A stretch of DNA of 64,000 nt from Vibrio aestuarianus (GTDB lineage Bacteria; Pseudomonadota; Gammaproteobacteria; Enterobacterales; Vibrionaceae), in contig NZ_JAAZTU010000017.1 in assembly GCF_012395185.1 (NCBI RefSeq), forward strand, positions 1 to 64,000, given 5' to 3'. Made by a program: the position numbers and the translations under genes. Numbering within the stretch: the first letter of the stretch is position 1; every line of letters starts with the position of its first letter. Positions 30,960 to 40,509 of the stretch are shown piece after piece. Below the pieces are notes generated by a model that made no database searches, was not told the DNA's origin, and was given only the letters and a program-made list of their open reading frames with translations.

Positions 30960-31188
30960 TCTTAGGGACGAGGAGAGTTCACAAGGACGTCAAGTTTACG
31001 ATTCACCAACGATTCGGTGTTAATAGTGACGAGACAAATTGCTAATGAACTTGCACCGCTTCTTTTTGACACGACATTGCTCACATTGCTTCCAGTGTAA
31101 TTTATAGCTTTATAGCAAAACTGAATGAGTGACTTCACTTAGTTTTGACTTTTTCTGCTAGGCGACATCTTCGGGTGTCGCTTTTTTT
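30960..31188 (+). ncRNA. ryhB: RyhB iron-responsive small RNA (Vibrio long form)
   Basis: The pairing core ACGACATTGCTCACATTGC followed by TTCCAGTGT (31069-31097) is essentially identical to E. coli RyhB. It is preceded by a Fur-controlled promoter and ends in the terminator GCGACATC-ttcg-GGTGTCGC plus T run (31162-31188). The RNA of about 225 bases is much longer than the 90-base E. coli form, as known for V. cholerae. RyhB with Hfq represses iron-using proteins when iron is scarce. Start is estimated from the -10 box. Confidence 0.93.
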
Positions 31189-31242
31189 ATATCTAAACGA
31201 TCAAGTGATTCCTAGTGGGTGTCTAAAAGGGCAGCGGTAGTC

Positions 31243-31393
31243 TTTTCCACAATGGATGATCGTAAAAAGATCATGGCAACATTGTTCGATCCTTGTTTTT
31301 GTATTTTAAATACAATAAGTTAGGTGTGTCTTTTTGGTGTTTGTGTGCATATTGATAACATGTGGATAAAGTTTATAAACAGAGTTATCCACA
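31243..31393. promoter_or_regulatory. DnaA boxes and GATC cluster upstream of polA
   Basis: Three DnaA-box matches lie in 151 bases: TTTTCCACA (31243-31251), TGTGGATAA (31361-31369, reverse strand, perfect) and TTATCCACA (31385-31393, perfect). Four GATC sites occur at 31199, 31258, 31269 and 31288. The two perfect boxes face each other. DnaA is reported to stimulate polA in E. coli, so this is probably the polA control region. No further gene is seen in 31189-31525. Confidence 0.7.
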
Positions 31394-31525
31394 GATTGGC
31401 TTGTGCGCTGCTGGGCAAATAAGCAAAATCTTTCGAAGCTAGGCGTGTGTTGGCGTGGAAACCTCTGGGCAGTCATGGCATCCTTAGTCATTACATTCTG
31501 TATTCTCCTTGGATAGCAAAAGACA

Positions 31526-34318
31526 ATGGCTCGTATACCAGATAACCCGTTCATTCTAATTGATGGTTCTTCATACCTTTACCGTGCATTTCATGCCTAC
31601 CCTGGCACCATGAGTAATGGTGAAATCCCAACTAATGCCGTATATGGTGTGGTTAATATGCTGCGAAGCATGATGCGCCAGTTTTCTTCTGAGCGCATGG
31701 TGGTTATTTTTGATGCGAAGGGGAAAACCTTCCGTGATGAGATGTATCCACAATATAAAGCTAACCGACCACCAATGCCGGATGATTTGCGTTGTCAAAT
31801 AGAGCCATTACATAACGTAATTCGAGCCATGGGTTTACCCCTTATATCTATTGAAGGTGTGGAAGCAGATGACGTAATCGGCACGCTAGCATCTCAGGCC
31901 TCCAAAGTGGGCATGCCTGTCTTAATCAGTACCGGCGATAAAGACATGGCGCAATTGGTAGATGACAATATTACGTTGATCAACACCATGACCAATCTAG
32001 TACTTGATCGAGAAGGGGTGATTGAAAAGTTTGGTATTCCACCAGAACTTATTATCGACTATTTGGCTCTGATGGGCGATAAAGTGGATAACATTCCCGG
32101 TGTTCCGGGCGTTGGTGAAAAAACTGCTTTGGCTTTGCTACAAGGTATCGGCAGTCTTGAACAGATCTACGACAATTTAGACAAAATAGCCCCATTAGGT
32201 TTCCGTGGCTCTAAAACCATGGCGCAAAAACTTTCTGATAATCGTGAGAATGCGTTCCTTTCTTATCAGTTAGCGACCATCAAACTTGATGTTGAATTGG
32301 AAGAAAAACCAGAAGCATTACTGAAAACTCAGCCGAATATTGATGAACTAATCAAACTGTACGGGCAGCTAACTTTTAAGTCTTGGTTAACCGAGTTGCT
32401 TGACGGTGGAACTGGTGTCATCGAAGCGGATGAAAAGTCGGGCAGTACACCACCTTCTTCATCCAGTTCAGCTTCAGAGGTTGATAGTTCAGCGGTGACG
32501 ATTGACCGCAGTCAGTACCAAACTATTTTAGATGAAAAAGCATTTAGCGAATGGTTAGCTAAGTTGAAAGCGGCCGACGTATTTGCTTTTGATACGGAAA
32601 CCGACAGCCTAGATTACATGGTGGCAAATTTAGTTGGTATTTCGTTTGCGACAGAGGAAGGCGTTGCCGCGTACGTTCCTGTGGCTCATGATTACTTAGA
32701 TGCACCGCAACAGCTTGATCGAGACTGGGTCTTATCACAACTAAAACCGATTTTAGAAGATGATAACCAAGCCAAAGTAGGGCAAAATCTCAAGTACGAT
32801 GCGAGCGTATTGGCACGCTACGATATTGAGATGAAAGGCATTAAACACGACACTATGCTGGCTTCTTACGTTTATAACAGCGTAGGTGGCAAACATGATA
32901 TGGACAGCCTAGCATTAAGGTTTTTGCAGCATAGCTGCATTTCATTCGAGCAAGTTGCAGGTAAAGGCAAAAACCAACTGACGTTCAACCAAATCGATCT
33001 AGAACAAGCCGCGCCTTATGCTGCGGAAGATGCCGATGTTACTTTGCGGCTCCACCATCGTTTGATGGGCTATATCGAGCAAGATGAAAAACTGAACAGC
33101 GTTTATCAGCAAATTGAAGTGCCGCTAGTACCAGTTTTATCGCGTATTGAGCGTACCGGAGTGATGATTGACGATATGCTGCTTAGCGCTCAATCACACG
33201 AAATAGCCGCTCGCTTAGATGAGCTTGAGCAAAAAGCGTTTGAGATTGCTGGCCAGCCTTTTAATCTCAGCTCGCCAAAACAGTTACAAACAATCTTGTT
33301 TGAGCAAATGGGTTTGCCTGTTATCAAGAAAACGCCAACTGGCGCCCCGTCAACGAATGAAGAAGTACTGCAAGAGTTAGCGCTTGATTACCCATTGCCG
33401 AAAGTGATTATTGAGCATCGTGGTTTAGCCAAACTGAAATCCACCTACACCGATAAACTGCCGAAGATGATTAACCCAACCACAGGGCGAGTGCATACTT
33501 CTTATCATCAGGCTGTGACCGCGACGGGCCGTTTGTCGTCGACCGATCCGAACTTACAAAATATTCCTATTCGTAATGAAGAGGGACGCCGTATTCGCCA
33601 AGCATTTGTTGCACCTCATGGCTGGAAAATCATGGCTGTCGACTACTCGCAGATTGAATTGCGTATTATGGCGCATCTGTCTGGTGATAAAGCACTGCTT
33701 GAAGCCTTCCAACAAGGAAAAGATATCCATGCTGCGACCGCTGCCGAGATTCTTGGAGTCAGTATTGATCAGGTGAGTAGCGAACAGCGTCGCCGAGCTA
33801 AAGCGGTTAACTTCGGTCTCATTTATGGAATGAGTGTATTCGGGCTAGCCAAACAGCTTGGTATTCCGCGCGGTGAAGCGCAAGGGTATATGGATAAATA
33901 CTTTGAACGTTATCCTGGTGTAATGCAGTACATGGAAGATACTCGCTCAACGGCAAGTGAGTTGGGATATGTTGAAACCTTGCTGGGACGTCGTTTGTAT
34001 TTACCTGAAATTAAATCTCGTAATGGGATGCGTCGTAAAGCGGCTGAACGTGCGGCGATCAATGCGCCGATGCAAGGTACTGCTGCCGACATTATCAAAA
34101 AAGCGATGTTGTTGGTCGATGCATGGATTGAAGAGTATGGACAAGGACGAGTTAAGCTATTGATGCAAGTACACGATGAATTAGTATTTGAAGTTCAAGA
34201 GACAGCTTTAGCCGAAATTGAAAGTAAAGTACAACAATTGATGGAATCTGCAGCGGATCTTAAAGTGCCATTAGTGGCTGATACTGGTCATGGAGATAAC
34301 TGGGATCAGGCACATTAA
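31526..34318 (+). CDS. polA: DNA polymerase I
   Basis: 930 residues with all three activities. 5'-3' exonuclease: about 1-290 ([35 protein letters not shown]). 3'-5' proofreading: about 335-520, with catalytic FDTETDSLD intact. Polymerase: about 560-930, with motif [18 protein letters not shown] and motif [13 protein letters not shown] Ser-rich linker ([14 protein letters not shown]) joins the first two. It fills gaps and removes RNA primers. Start ATG at 31526 lies in the frame beginning [14 protein letters not shown]. Confidence 0.98.
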   Translation: MARIPDNPFILIDGSSYLYRAFHAYPGTMSNGEIPTNAVYGVVNMLRSMMRQFSSERMVVIFDAKGKTFRDEMYPQYKANRPPMPDDLRCQIEPLHNVIRAMGLPLISIEGVEADDVIGTLASQASKVGMPVLISTGDKDMAQLVDDNITLINTMTNLVLDREGVIEKFGIPPELIIDYLALMGDKVDNIPGVPGVGEKTALALLQGIGSLEQIYDNLDKIAPLGFRGSKTMAQKLSDNRENAFLSYQLATIKLDVELEEKPEALLKTQPNIDELIKLYGQLTFKSWLTELLDGGTGVIEADEKSGSTPPSSSSSASEVDSSAVTIDRSQYQTILDEKAFSEWLAKLKAADVFAFDTETDSLDYMVANLVGISFATEEGVAAYVPVAHDYLDAPQQLDRDWVLSQLKPILEDDNQAKVGQNLKYDASVLARYDIEMKGIKHDTMLASYVYNSVGGKHDMDSLALRFLQHSCISFEQVAGKGKNQLTFNQIDLEQAAPYAAEDADVTLRLHHRLMGYIEQDEKLNSVYQQIEVPLVPVLSRIERTGVMIDDMLLSAQSHEIAARLDELEQKAFEIAGQPFNLSSPKQLQTILFEQMGLPVIKKTPTGAPSTNEEVLQELALDYPLPKVIIEHRGLAKLKSTYTDKLPKMINPTTGRVHTSYHQAVTATGRLSSTDPNLQNIPIRNEEGRRIRQAFVAPHGWKIMAVDYSQIELRIMAHLSGDKALLEAFQQGKDIHAATAAEILGVSIDQVSSEQRRRAKAVNFGLIYGMSVFGLAKQLGIPRGEAQGYMDKYFERYPGVMQYMEDTRSTASELGYVETLLGRRLYLPEIKSRNGMRRKAAERAAINAPMQGTAADIIKKAMLLVDAWIEEYGQGRVKLLMQVHDELVFEVQETALAEIESKVQQLMESAADLKVPLVADTGHGDNWDQAH

Positions 34319-34351
34319 TCGTTTTTTACACTAAACACCCTAATTTATATG

Positions 34352-34381
34352 AGCCAGCACACAAATGCTGGCTTTTTTTTA
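34352..34381 (+). terminator. terminator after polA
   Basis: GCCAGCA-cacaaa-TGCTGGC followed by eight T residues. Confidence 0.92.
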
Positions 34382-34493
34382 TCATGAAATAAGAATGGTG
34401 CATTTTATGTGTTCTGTTGTTTAAGAAATATTTAGTGAAAAAAAACTACAAAAAAGTTTCCCATTTCTGACCACTTGTTGTACATTAACTCTC

Positions 34494-34599
34494 GTAGGGT
34501 ACAGAGGTAAGATGTTCTATCTTTCAGACCTTTTGTTTCACGTTATTGGATTAGGCTGATTCAGCCGCCCCAGTCAGTATTTGACTGGGGCGTTTTTTA
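34494..34599 (+). ncRNA. spf: Spot 42 small RNA
   Basis: GTAGGGTACAGAGGTAAGAT and the following TTCTATCTTTCAGACC match the E. coli Spot 42 5' half base for base, and the 3' half ends in the same hairpin CCCCAGTCA-gtatt-TGACTGGGG plus T run. It lies directly downstream of polA, its conserved position. Spot 42 is an Hfq-dependent RNA that represses secondary carbon-use genes and in E. coli is itself repressed by CRP; I did not find a convincing CRP box here. Confidence 0.97.
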
Positions 34600-34912
34600 T
34601 TGGGCGAAACAAAAATCAATTCAGCGATCCCATTCTATTTTCAGTCACGTTATTTTCTTTATTTTGGCTTATCTCTATTTTGTGTGTAACACACGATTTT
34701 GTAAGAAATCATCAATCACATTTTTATTATTTCTACTAGAAAATCAAGTTACTTCTAGAGATGTGTTTCGATTTTTTTGTCTTTTATTCAATGGGTTGTG
34801 ATTTATTTTCGCTTTTATAGAGCAGGAAAATATAGACGCTAAGCTATTGAAAAAGAGCGCGGATTAGGGAATGCTTAACGCATAAGAATAACGATTAATT
34901 TTTCTCTCCCGT
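34600..34912. other. AT-rich spacer between spf and engB
   Basis: No open frame worth calling. The distal part (about 34815-34945) ends in a well-formed terminator with no gene before it, so a small RNA of about 120 bases is possible, but no clean promoter with good -35/-10 spacing was found. Confidence 0.4.
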
Positions 34913-34914
34913 TG

Positions 34915-34945
34915 CCCCACCAGGATGGTGGGGATTTTTGTTTTT
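34915..34945 (+). terminator. orphan terminator between spf and engB
   Basis: CCCCACC-aggat-GGTGGGG followed by ATTTTTGTTTTT. It is not attached to a recognised transcript. Confidence 0.82.
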
Positions 34946-35010
34946 ATCACTTCTCTTTTACTGCACATAAACCTTTGCTGCAATCTGTTAAGGTTCAATA
35001 TCCGTCGCCC

Positions 35011-35044
35011 AAAAAAAAGCCCCACCAAACAAAATGGCAGGGCT
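35011..35044 (-). terminator. terminator of engB
   Basis: On the - strand, AGCCCtgCCA...TGGtggGGCT followed by eight T residues, just past the engB stop. Confidence 0.85.
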
Positions 35045-35065
35045 AGATTATCTATCGACATGGAA

Positions 35066-35746
35066 TTACTCGGGTTGAGAATCGTCGATAGAGGTTGTTT
35101 CTGTTAACTCTTCATCGGCTTGCTCTGCGTCTAAATGTGCTAACGCTGGTGCAAACCAAGTGTCCAGTTTATTGCGTAGGATATCGACACCGAGTCCTTT
35201 GAGTGAAGAAAAAGCATCAACACTCACATCACCGCCAAACGCTCGCGCATCTTCACGAATTTTTAACACTTGAGCCTTGCGAGCACCACTTTTTAGCTTA
35301 TCAGCTTTGGTCAGTAGTACTTGTACGGGAATGTTGCAGTCGACTGCCCAGTAAATAAGCTGTTGATCGAGATCTTTCATCGGGTGGCGAATGTCCATCA
35401 GTACCACCAACCCTTTCAAACAGCGACGTTTTTGTAGGTATTCTCCGAGCGACTTCTGCCATTTTTTCTTCATTTCTAGAGGAACTTGAGCAAAGCCATA
35501 ACCCGGTAAATCAACGATGTGGCAACCGTCCATCACCTTAAATAGGTTGATTAGTTGGGTACGACCAGGTGTTTTACTGGTTTTCGCCAAGCTCTTTTGA
35601 TTCGTCAGGCGGTTAAGCGAGCTTGACTTACCTGCGTTGGAGCGTCCTGCAAACGCAATTTCTATTCCTTCGTCATCAGGTAGATGACGAATGTCAGGCG
35701 CACTGGTAATGAAATGCGTGTTTTGATAATGAATTTTTACGCTCAC
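35066..35746 (-). CDS. engB: ribosome-biogenesis GTPase EngB (YihA/YsxC)
   Basis: 226 residues from the GTG at 35746, chosen because GGAG lies 6 bases upstream and because E. coli EngB begins at the equivalent point; longer open frames to 35869 add unrelated sequence. GTPase motifs: G1 [10 protein letters not shown]2/G3 [12 protein letters not shown] and [13 protein letters not shown]4 LLTKADK, G5 FSSLKG. It is an essential factor in large-subunit assembly. The acidic tail (about 205-226) is Glu/Asp rich. Its divergent neighbour is cytochrome c4. Confidence 0.95.
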   Translation of the reverse strand: MSVKIHYQNTHFITSAPDIRHLPDDEGIEIAFAGRSNAGKSSSLNRLTNQKSLAKTSKTPGRTQLINLFKVMDGCHIVDLPGYGFAQVPLEMKKKWQKSLGEYLQKRRCLKGLVVLMDIRHPMKDLDQQLIYWAVDCNIPVQVLLTKADKLKSGARKAQVLKIREDARAFGGDVSVDAFSSLKGLGVDILRNKLDTWFAPALAHLDAEQADEELTETTSIDDSQPE

Positions 35747-35913
35747 TGTTAACTCCATCTCGACTTTGTGTAGTCGATTGATTACTTTTTTGTGAAATTG
35801 TGTAAAATAACCGTGCTCGGCATAAGGTCGCCTATTGTACCATGAGTCGCCACTGAGAGTGAGTAGCAACTGTCTGGTGGTACTGGAAGCTTGATAATTA
35901 TAAATGGAATGTC

Positions 35914-36531
35914 ATGAAGAAATTAGCGCTAATCTTGAGTCTTTTAGCCAGCTGCTCAGTGTGGGCCCAAGGCAGCATCGAAGCTGGTAAAGCAAAATCT
36001 CAAACATGTGTTGCCTGTCACGGTGCTGACGGTAACAGTTTAATTACTACCTATCCTAAACTTGCAGGCCAACACACTAAATATATGGAGAAGCAGTTAA
36101 TTGAATTGCGACTTGGTATGACCAGCGGTGGCAAGCAAGGTCGTTATGATCCGGTCATGAGTGGTATGGCTATGCCGCTTAGTGATGAAGATATTTCGGA
36201 TCTTTCGGCTTATTTCGCCTCTTTACCTATTTCAGCCAACTCAACGCCTGAAGATGTCGTTAAGACTGGTAAAGCATTGTATAGCGGCGGTGATGCAGAG
36301 CGTGGTTTGACCGCATGTATTGCTTGTCATGGTCCGCGAGGTAATGGCACTGAGCTTTCAGGTTTTCCTAAAATTTCTGGTCAGCATGCTGACTACATCA
36401 AAGCTCAGCTGCAAAAATTTCGTGAAGGTTCACGTAACAATGACATGAACGGCATGATGCAAGATGTAGCTAAAAAGCTAACCGATGCTGATATCGAAAT
36501 TTTGTCTAAATACGTTGGTGGCCTGCACTAA
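35914..36531 (+). CDS. diheme cytochrome c4
   Basis: 205 residues. A signal peptide (MKKLALILSLLASCSVWAQ) directs it to the periplasm. Two c-type heme motifs, CVACH (about 32-36) and CIACH (about 127-131), lie in two similar halves, each with a Met ligand candidate. Cytochrome c4 carries electrons to terminal oxidases such as cbb3. The position beside engB is conserved in many gammaproteobacteria. Confidence 0.94.
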   Translation: MKKLALILSLLASCSVWAQGSIEAGKAKSQTCVACHGADGNSLITTYPKLAGQHTKYMEKQLIELRLGMTSGGKQGRYDPVMSGMAMPLSDEDISDLSAYFASLPISANSTPEDVVKTGKALYSGGDAERGLTACIACHGPRGNGTELSGFPKISGQHADYIKAQLQKFREGSRNNDMNGMMQDVAKKLTDADIEILSKYVGGLH

Positions 36532-36566
36532 TCCCTACATCGTTCGAGCAAAGTTTTATGAAAACG

Positions 36567-36597
36567 CCCTAGTATTATGCTGGGGCGTTTTCTTTTG
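36567..36597 (+). terminator. terminator after cytochrome c4
   Basis: GCCCtAG-tattatg-CTgGGGCGTTTTCTTTT, 35 bases after the stop. Confidence 0.8.
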
Positions 36598-36803
36598 TGA
36601 GCTTGATCACCGGCTGTTTTTTACCACGAGCGGATAACTTACCCATTGTTGTGTAAGAGATCGACCATACTTGATGGCGCAATCGATGATGGTCACTCTA
36701 TAAGCTATTGAATTTATGGATAGCTGGATAGTTACTTTGAAAATGAGTGTAAAAATAGCTCAATTGACGTTGAGTCAAATGTGTTGTCGAGTAAAGTAAG
36801 CAC

Positions 36804-37150
36804 ATCGGCAAGACGCTGGTAAAGGAATTCAGACCAAGGTGGTCTCCAAGGAGCTGGCAAAGGATGCTGCTTTTAGGAATAAGGATTAGCGTAAGCAAGG
36901 GAGCTTGCGCGATAAGGATGGTCGACTCGTCTAAAGGTTCGGACAGGGAAAAGGATCAGGCTTGGGATAAGCTCAGTGACAGGATGTCAGCAGGATAGAC
37001 AAAATTCATCAGGAAGATGAAAAACAATACCTTTTGCATGGAAAGCACCAAGAACAAAAGGAATATTGTGCACGCGATGAGTGCAACACAGTTTCGCCAC
37101 CTTAGGTGGCACATTTTAGAGAGCGATAGGATGACCTATCGCTTTTTTTA
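36804..37150 (+). ncRNA. CsrB/CsrC-family CsrA-sequestering RNA
   Basis: About 345 bases without a coding frame but with roughly 17 GGA triplets on the + strand, 12 of them AGGA, many in loops of short hairpins such as TGACAGGATGTCA and CATCAGGAAGATG. This is the hallmark of RNAs that titrate CsrA. It ends in the strong terminator AGCGATAGGatgaCCTATCGCT plus T run (37122-37150). Promoter guess: TTGAGT (36770) and TAAAGT (36792), 16 apart. A half GacA-type site TGTAAG lies at 36653. E. coli csrC also sits near engB (yihA), which favours CsrC. Vibrios normally have several such RNAs. Confidence 0.88.
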
Positions 37151-37245
37151 TCTTTTTTCACTTAGCTGATGAAAAAATGCTCGGTGACTCTCCACTCTAA
37201 TGCCAGTTTCTGGTATGTTGCGCATCCCTGTTTGAGGATGTCAGT

Positions 37246-37884
37246 ATGCACACTTGCCCATTATGTTTTAGTGAACAAATTGTTCCATACTTTGAAGATA
37301 AGGCTCGCGCTTATCTCCAGTGCCAACAATGTGCGCTAGTGTTCGTCAATCCTGATCATCGCCTTGACGCGAAAGCTGAAAAAGCATTTTATGATCTGCA
37401 TAACAATAACCCACAAGATATGGGTTACCGCCGCTTTTTATCACGCGTGTGTGAACCAATGTTAGAAAGGATTAAACCTGCATCAAATGGGTTAGATTTT
37501 GGTTGTGGTCCCGGTCCAACATTATCGATTATGTTGCAAGAAGCGGGGCACAATATGGCGTTATACGATATCTTCTTTCATCCAGATGAAAAGGTATTGC
37601 AAACGACCTATGATTTTATGACTGCCACTGAAGTGATCGAGCATTTACATGAGCCGCACCAAGTTTGGCAGCAATGGTTAAATTTAGTTAAGCCGGGTGG
37701 CTGGATTGGGTTAATGACCAAGCTAGTCAAAGACGTAGACGCGTTTGCTGGATGGCACTACAAAAATGATCTCACACATGTGATATTTTTTAGCCGTGAA
37801 ACCTTCCAGTACTTGGCCAAGCGGGATGAGCTTGAACTTGAATTTATTGGTAATGATGTAATTTTACTGAGGAAACCCCAGTAA
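37246..37884 (+). CDS. class I SAM-dependent methyltransferase with zinc-ribbon start
   Basis: 212 residues. The N terminus has a CxxC...CxxC zinc-binding pattern (CPLC at 4-7, CQQC about 30-33). The methyltransferase core follows with GLDFGCGPGPTLS (about 83-95), MTATEVIEHLHEP and LVKPGGWIGLMT. The combination is seen in small uncharacterised methyltransferases; the substrate is unknown. It overlaps yihI by 1 base and so heads a yihI-DUF2489-hemN group. Confidence 0.88.
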   Translation: MHTCPLCFSEQIVPYFEDKARAYLQCQQCALVFVNPDHRLDAKAEKAFYDLHNNNPQDMGYRRFLSRVCEPMLERIKPASNGLDFGCGPGPTLSIMLQEAGHNMALYDIFFHPDEKVLQTTYDFMTATEVIEHLHEPHQVWQQWLNLVKPGGWIGLMTKLVKDVDAFAGWHYKNDLTHVIFFSRETFQYLAKRDELELEFIGNDVILLRKPQ

Positions 37885-38435
37885 TGAGCCGTAATAAGAA
37901 ATCCAGAAAGCCTGGTTCAGCTATTGATGCTGACGTGATTGTAACGCGTAACCGCAGTGAAGCTGATGTTGAAGGACGTCTACGTAAAAGACTGAAGAAA
38001 AAGAAAGGTCTTAAAGCGGGCAGCCGACATTCCGATGGTTCTGAGCAAAAGCAGCGCGCAGCAGCGCAAGCACGCGACCCTCGTTTAGGTAGTAAAAAGA
38101 AAGTCCCGCTGATTGTTGAGCCAGTGAAAAAGCAGACCAAACAAGAGCGTCGATTGTCAGCAGCACAAGAGCTGGAAATGCTAGAAAACGATGCGCAGTT
38201 GAATATCTTACTTGATCGTATCGATAGTGGTGAGAATCTAGGCGCTGGTCTACAAAAATACGTAGATGAGAAGCTTGATCGCATTGAAGCGTTAATGAAG
38301 CAGCTTGGCATTTACGAAGAAGATCAAGAAGAAGACGAAGCATTAGAGCCTGTTACAAAGGCAAAAGCTTCACGCTCTGATGATGACCTATTGTCAGATT
38401 TCGAAGACTTCGATCTCAACGACTTAAAAGGATAA
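37884..38435 (+). CDS. yihI: Der GTPase-activating protein YihI
   Basis: 183 residues. Very basic Lys/Arg-rich N-terminal half (MSRNKKSRKPG, RKRLKKKKG) and an acidic C-terminal half (EDQEEDEALEP, DFEDFDLNDLKG), the YihI layout. It includes the family core LSAAQELEMLENDAQLNILLDRIDSG. YihI stimulates the GTPase Der and so tunes ribosome assembly. Between the methyltransferase and the DUF2489 gene. Confidence 0.92.
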   Translation: MSRNKKSRKPGSAIDADVIVTRNRSEADVEGRLRKRLKKKKGLKAGSRHSDGSEQKQRAAAQARDPRLGSKKKVPLIVEPVKKQTKQERRLSAAQELEMLENDAQLNILLDRIDSGENLGAGLQKYVDEKLDRIEALMKQLGIYEEDQEEDEALEPVTKAKASRSDDDLLSDFEDFDLNDLKG

Positions 38436-38443
38436 AGATTGCG

Positions 38444-38932
38444 ATGAATGTAACCTTGTTAGCCATTGCTGGTGGAGTCATTATTCTCAGCTTAGCGTCT
38501 TACGCTGGTTACCTTCTGCTGCAACTGAAAAAGCAAAAGGATTTGCAGCTTCAACACCAAACATTGGCCATTGAAAAGCGTAATGCGAATATTTTTGATA
38601 GCGTCAATACGCTATGCATGGCGGGTATTCAAGGCCAATGCGATCTCTCTGAGATCAGCATTCGCGTATACTGCATCATGGATTATGTCCAAGGTGAGCA
38701 ACGCATCGATTTTGATAGCGTGTATCCTGCTATTTCAGAGCTTTACCATATCGTAAAAGATATGCCGCGTGGAGAAGAGCGCCAGCTGCTTCCTAAGCAA
38801 GAGCGGATGAAGCAGAATTTGGCTCGCCAGAAAGCAGAAGGCCGTTTAACCGATGCGATTGTTGAAGAATTGAAAGCGTTGCAAACACGCATTGCACCAC
38901 TGAATAATCAAATCACTATTCAAATGGTGTAA
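38444..38932 (+). CDS. DUF2489-type membrane-anchored protein
   Basis: 162 residues with one N-terminal membrane helix (about 4-26) and a cytoplasmic remainder. The middle segment NIFDSVNTLCMAGIQGQCDLSEISIRVYCIMDY is typical of the uncharacterised DUF2489 family found between yihI and hemN. Function unknown. It starts 8 bases after yihI. Confidence 0.85.
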   Translation: MNVTLLAIAGGVIILSLASYAGYLLLQLKKQKDLQLQHQTLAIEKRNANIFDSVNTLCMAGIQGQCDLSEISIRVYCIMDYVQGEQRIDFDSVYPAISELYHIVKDMPRGEERQLLPKQERMKQNLARQKAEGRLTDAIVEELKALQTRIAPLNNQITIQMV

Positions 38933-39071
38933 GTTTGGCTCTAGCTTTTTTGAGTGAGTGATCACGCTAGCAGTTTCGAACATTTCTACACAAATTTCGT
39001 TTTGCTACCCGACGTACATCATGGTCGTGTGGCAAAATAACCAGTCAAAGTTTCAAACGGAAAGCAAAAGC

Positions 39072-40460
39072 ATGTCTTCGCAAGTCGTACCCAGTCAGCA
39101 GATCGTATGGGATCAAGCTGTTTTAGATAAGTACAACTACTCAGGTCCTCGCTATACCTCTTATCCAACAGCGCTTGAATTCCATGAGGCATTCACGGTC
39201 GCAGATTATGATATGGCGTGTACTCAGTACCCTGATAGGCCGCTTTCGCTTTATATTCATATCCCGTTTTGTCATAAGCTTTGTTACTACTGTGGATGTA
39301 ACAAGGTTATCACTCGTCATTCACACAAAGCCGATGAATATTTAGATGTTCTCGAACATGAAATTCGTCAGCGAGCGTCACTGTTACAGTCGCGACGAGT
39401 GACTCAACTGCATTTTGGCGGTGGTACGCCAACATTTCTAACGGAGCTGCAAATTAGCCGACTGATGGCTATTTTACGTGGTGAATTTCGGTTTGAAAAT
39501 GATGCAGAAATCAGTATCGAAGTTGACCCGCGTGAAATTGAATTGAGCATGCTTGATCACCTGCGTAGTGAAGGTTTTAATCGTCTGAGTATCGGGGTTC
39601 AGGATTTCAATAAAGAAGTTCAGAAACTGGTTAACCGCGAGCAAGATGAAGCGTTCATTATTGCTATGGTTGAACGTGCTAAACAACTTGGGTTTCGTTC
39701 CACCAACCTTGACTTGATTTACGGTTTACCAAAACAGACCAAAGAAACCTTTTCTCAGACCCTTGCTCAAGTACTGGAGATGCAACCGGGTCGATTGTCG
39801 GTCTTTAATTATGCGCATATGCCACAATTGTTTGCAGCGCAGCGAAAAATCAAAGATGAAGATTTGCCTGCGTCACAAGAGAAGTTGGCGATCTTACAAG
39901 ATACTATTACGACTCTGACTGGGGCTGGTTACCAATTTATTGGTATGGATCACTTTGCTCTGCCAGATGACGAATTGGCAATGGCGCAGCGTAACGGTAT
40001 TTTACACCGCAATTTCCAAGGTTATACCACCCAAGGTGACTGTGACTTAGTTGGTTTTGGTGTATCGGCAATTTCGATGATTGGTGACGCGTACGCACAG
40101 AACCAAAAAGAACTGAAAAAATACTATGCGCAAGTGAATGAACTGCGTCACGCATTGTGGAAAGGGGTTGCGCTTGATAGTGATGACTTACTGCGTCGTG
40201 AAGTGATTAAGCAGCTAATCTGTAATTTCAAGCTGGATAAAACAGCAATCGAAGCACAATTTAACATCTCGTTTGATCGCTACTTCAAGCAAGATCTCGA
40301 ATTACTGCAAACCTTCATTGATGATCAGTTAGTTGAGGTCGATGAGAGCCAAATTCGTGTTACCTTACGTGGTCGGCTGCTGATCCGTAATATCTGTATG
40401 TGTTTTGACAAATACCTACGAAACCGAGCACGTCAGCAGCAATTCTCTCGCGTTATTTAA
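39072..40460 (+). CDS. hemN: oxygen-independent coproporphyrinogen III oxidase HemN
   Basis: 462 residues from the ATG at 39072 (MSSQVVPSQQIVWDQ), supported by GGAAAG upstream; 38 extra codons before it are unlikely. Radical-SAM enzyme decarboxylating coproporphyrinogen III to protoporphyrinogen IX without oxygen. The cluster motif is CHKLCYYCGC, with the CxxxCxxCxC spacing of true HemN rather than HemW. LHFGGGTPTFL and EVDPREI are also present. It allows heme synthesis in anaerobiosis. Confidence 0.96.
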   Translation: MSSQVVPSQQIVWDQAVLDKYNYSGPRYTSYPTALEFHEAFTVADYDMACTQYPDRPLSLYIHIPFCHKLCYYCGCNKVITRHSHKADEYLDVLEHEIRQRASLLQSRRVTQLHFGGGTPTFLTELQISRLMAILRGEFRFENDAEISIEVDPREIELSMLDHLRSEGFNRLSIGVQDFNKEVQKLVNREQDEAFIIAMVERAKQLGFRSTNLDLIYGLPKQTKETFSQTLAQVLEMQPGRLSVFNYAHMPQLFAAQRKIKDEDLPASQEKLAILQDTITTLTGAGYQFIGMDHFALPDDELAMAQRNGILHRNFQGYTTQGDCDLVGFGVSAISMIGDAYAQNQKELKKYYAQVNELRHALWKGVALDSDDLLRREVIKQLICNFKLDKTAIEAQFNISFDRYFKQDLELLQTFIDDQLVEVDESQIRVTLRGRLLIRNICMCFDKYLRNRARQQQFSRVI

Positions 40461-40509
40461 CCAATAAATTGAATCAATATAGCCACTGAGAAATCAGTGG
40501 CTTTTCTGT

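Noticed and set aside
30842-30960. A small protein gene between hemB and ryhB
   Set aside because: No frame with a start and ribosome site; the region is explained by the Fur-controlled promoter.
36698-36898. Leftward 66-codon frame near the Csr-type RNA
   Set aside because: It overlaps the sponge RNA on the opposite strand and has no coding signal.
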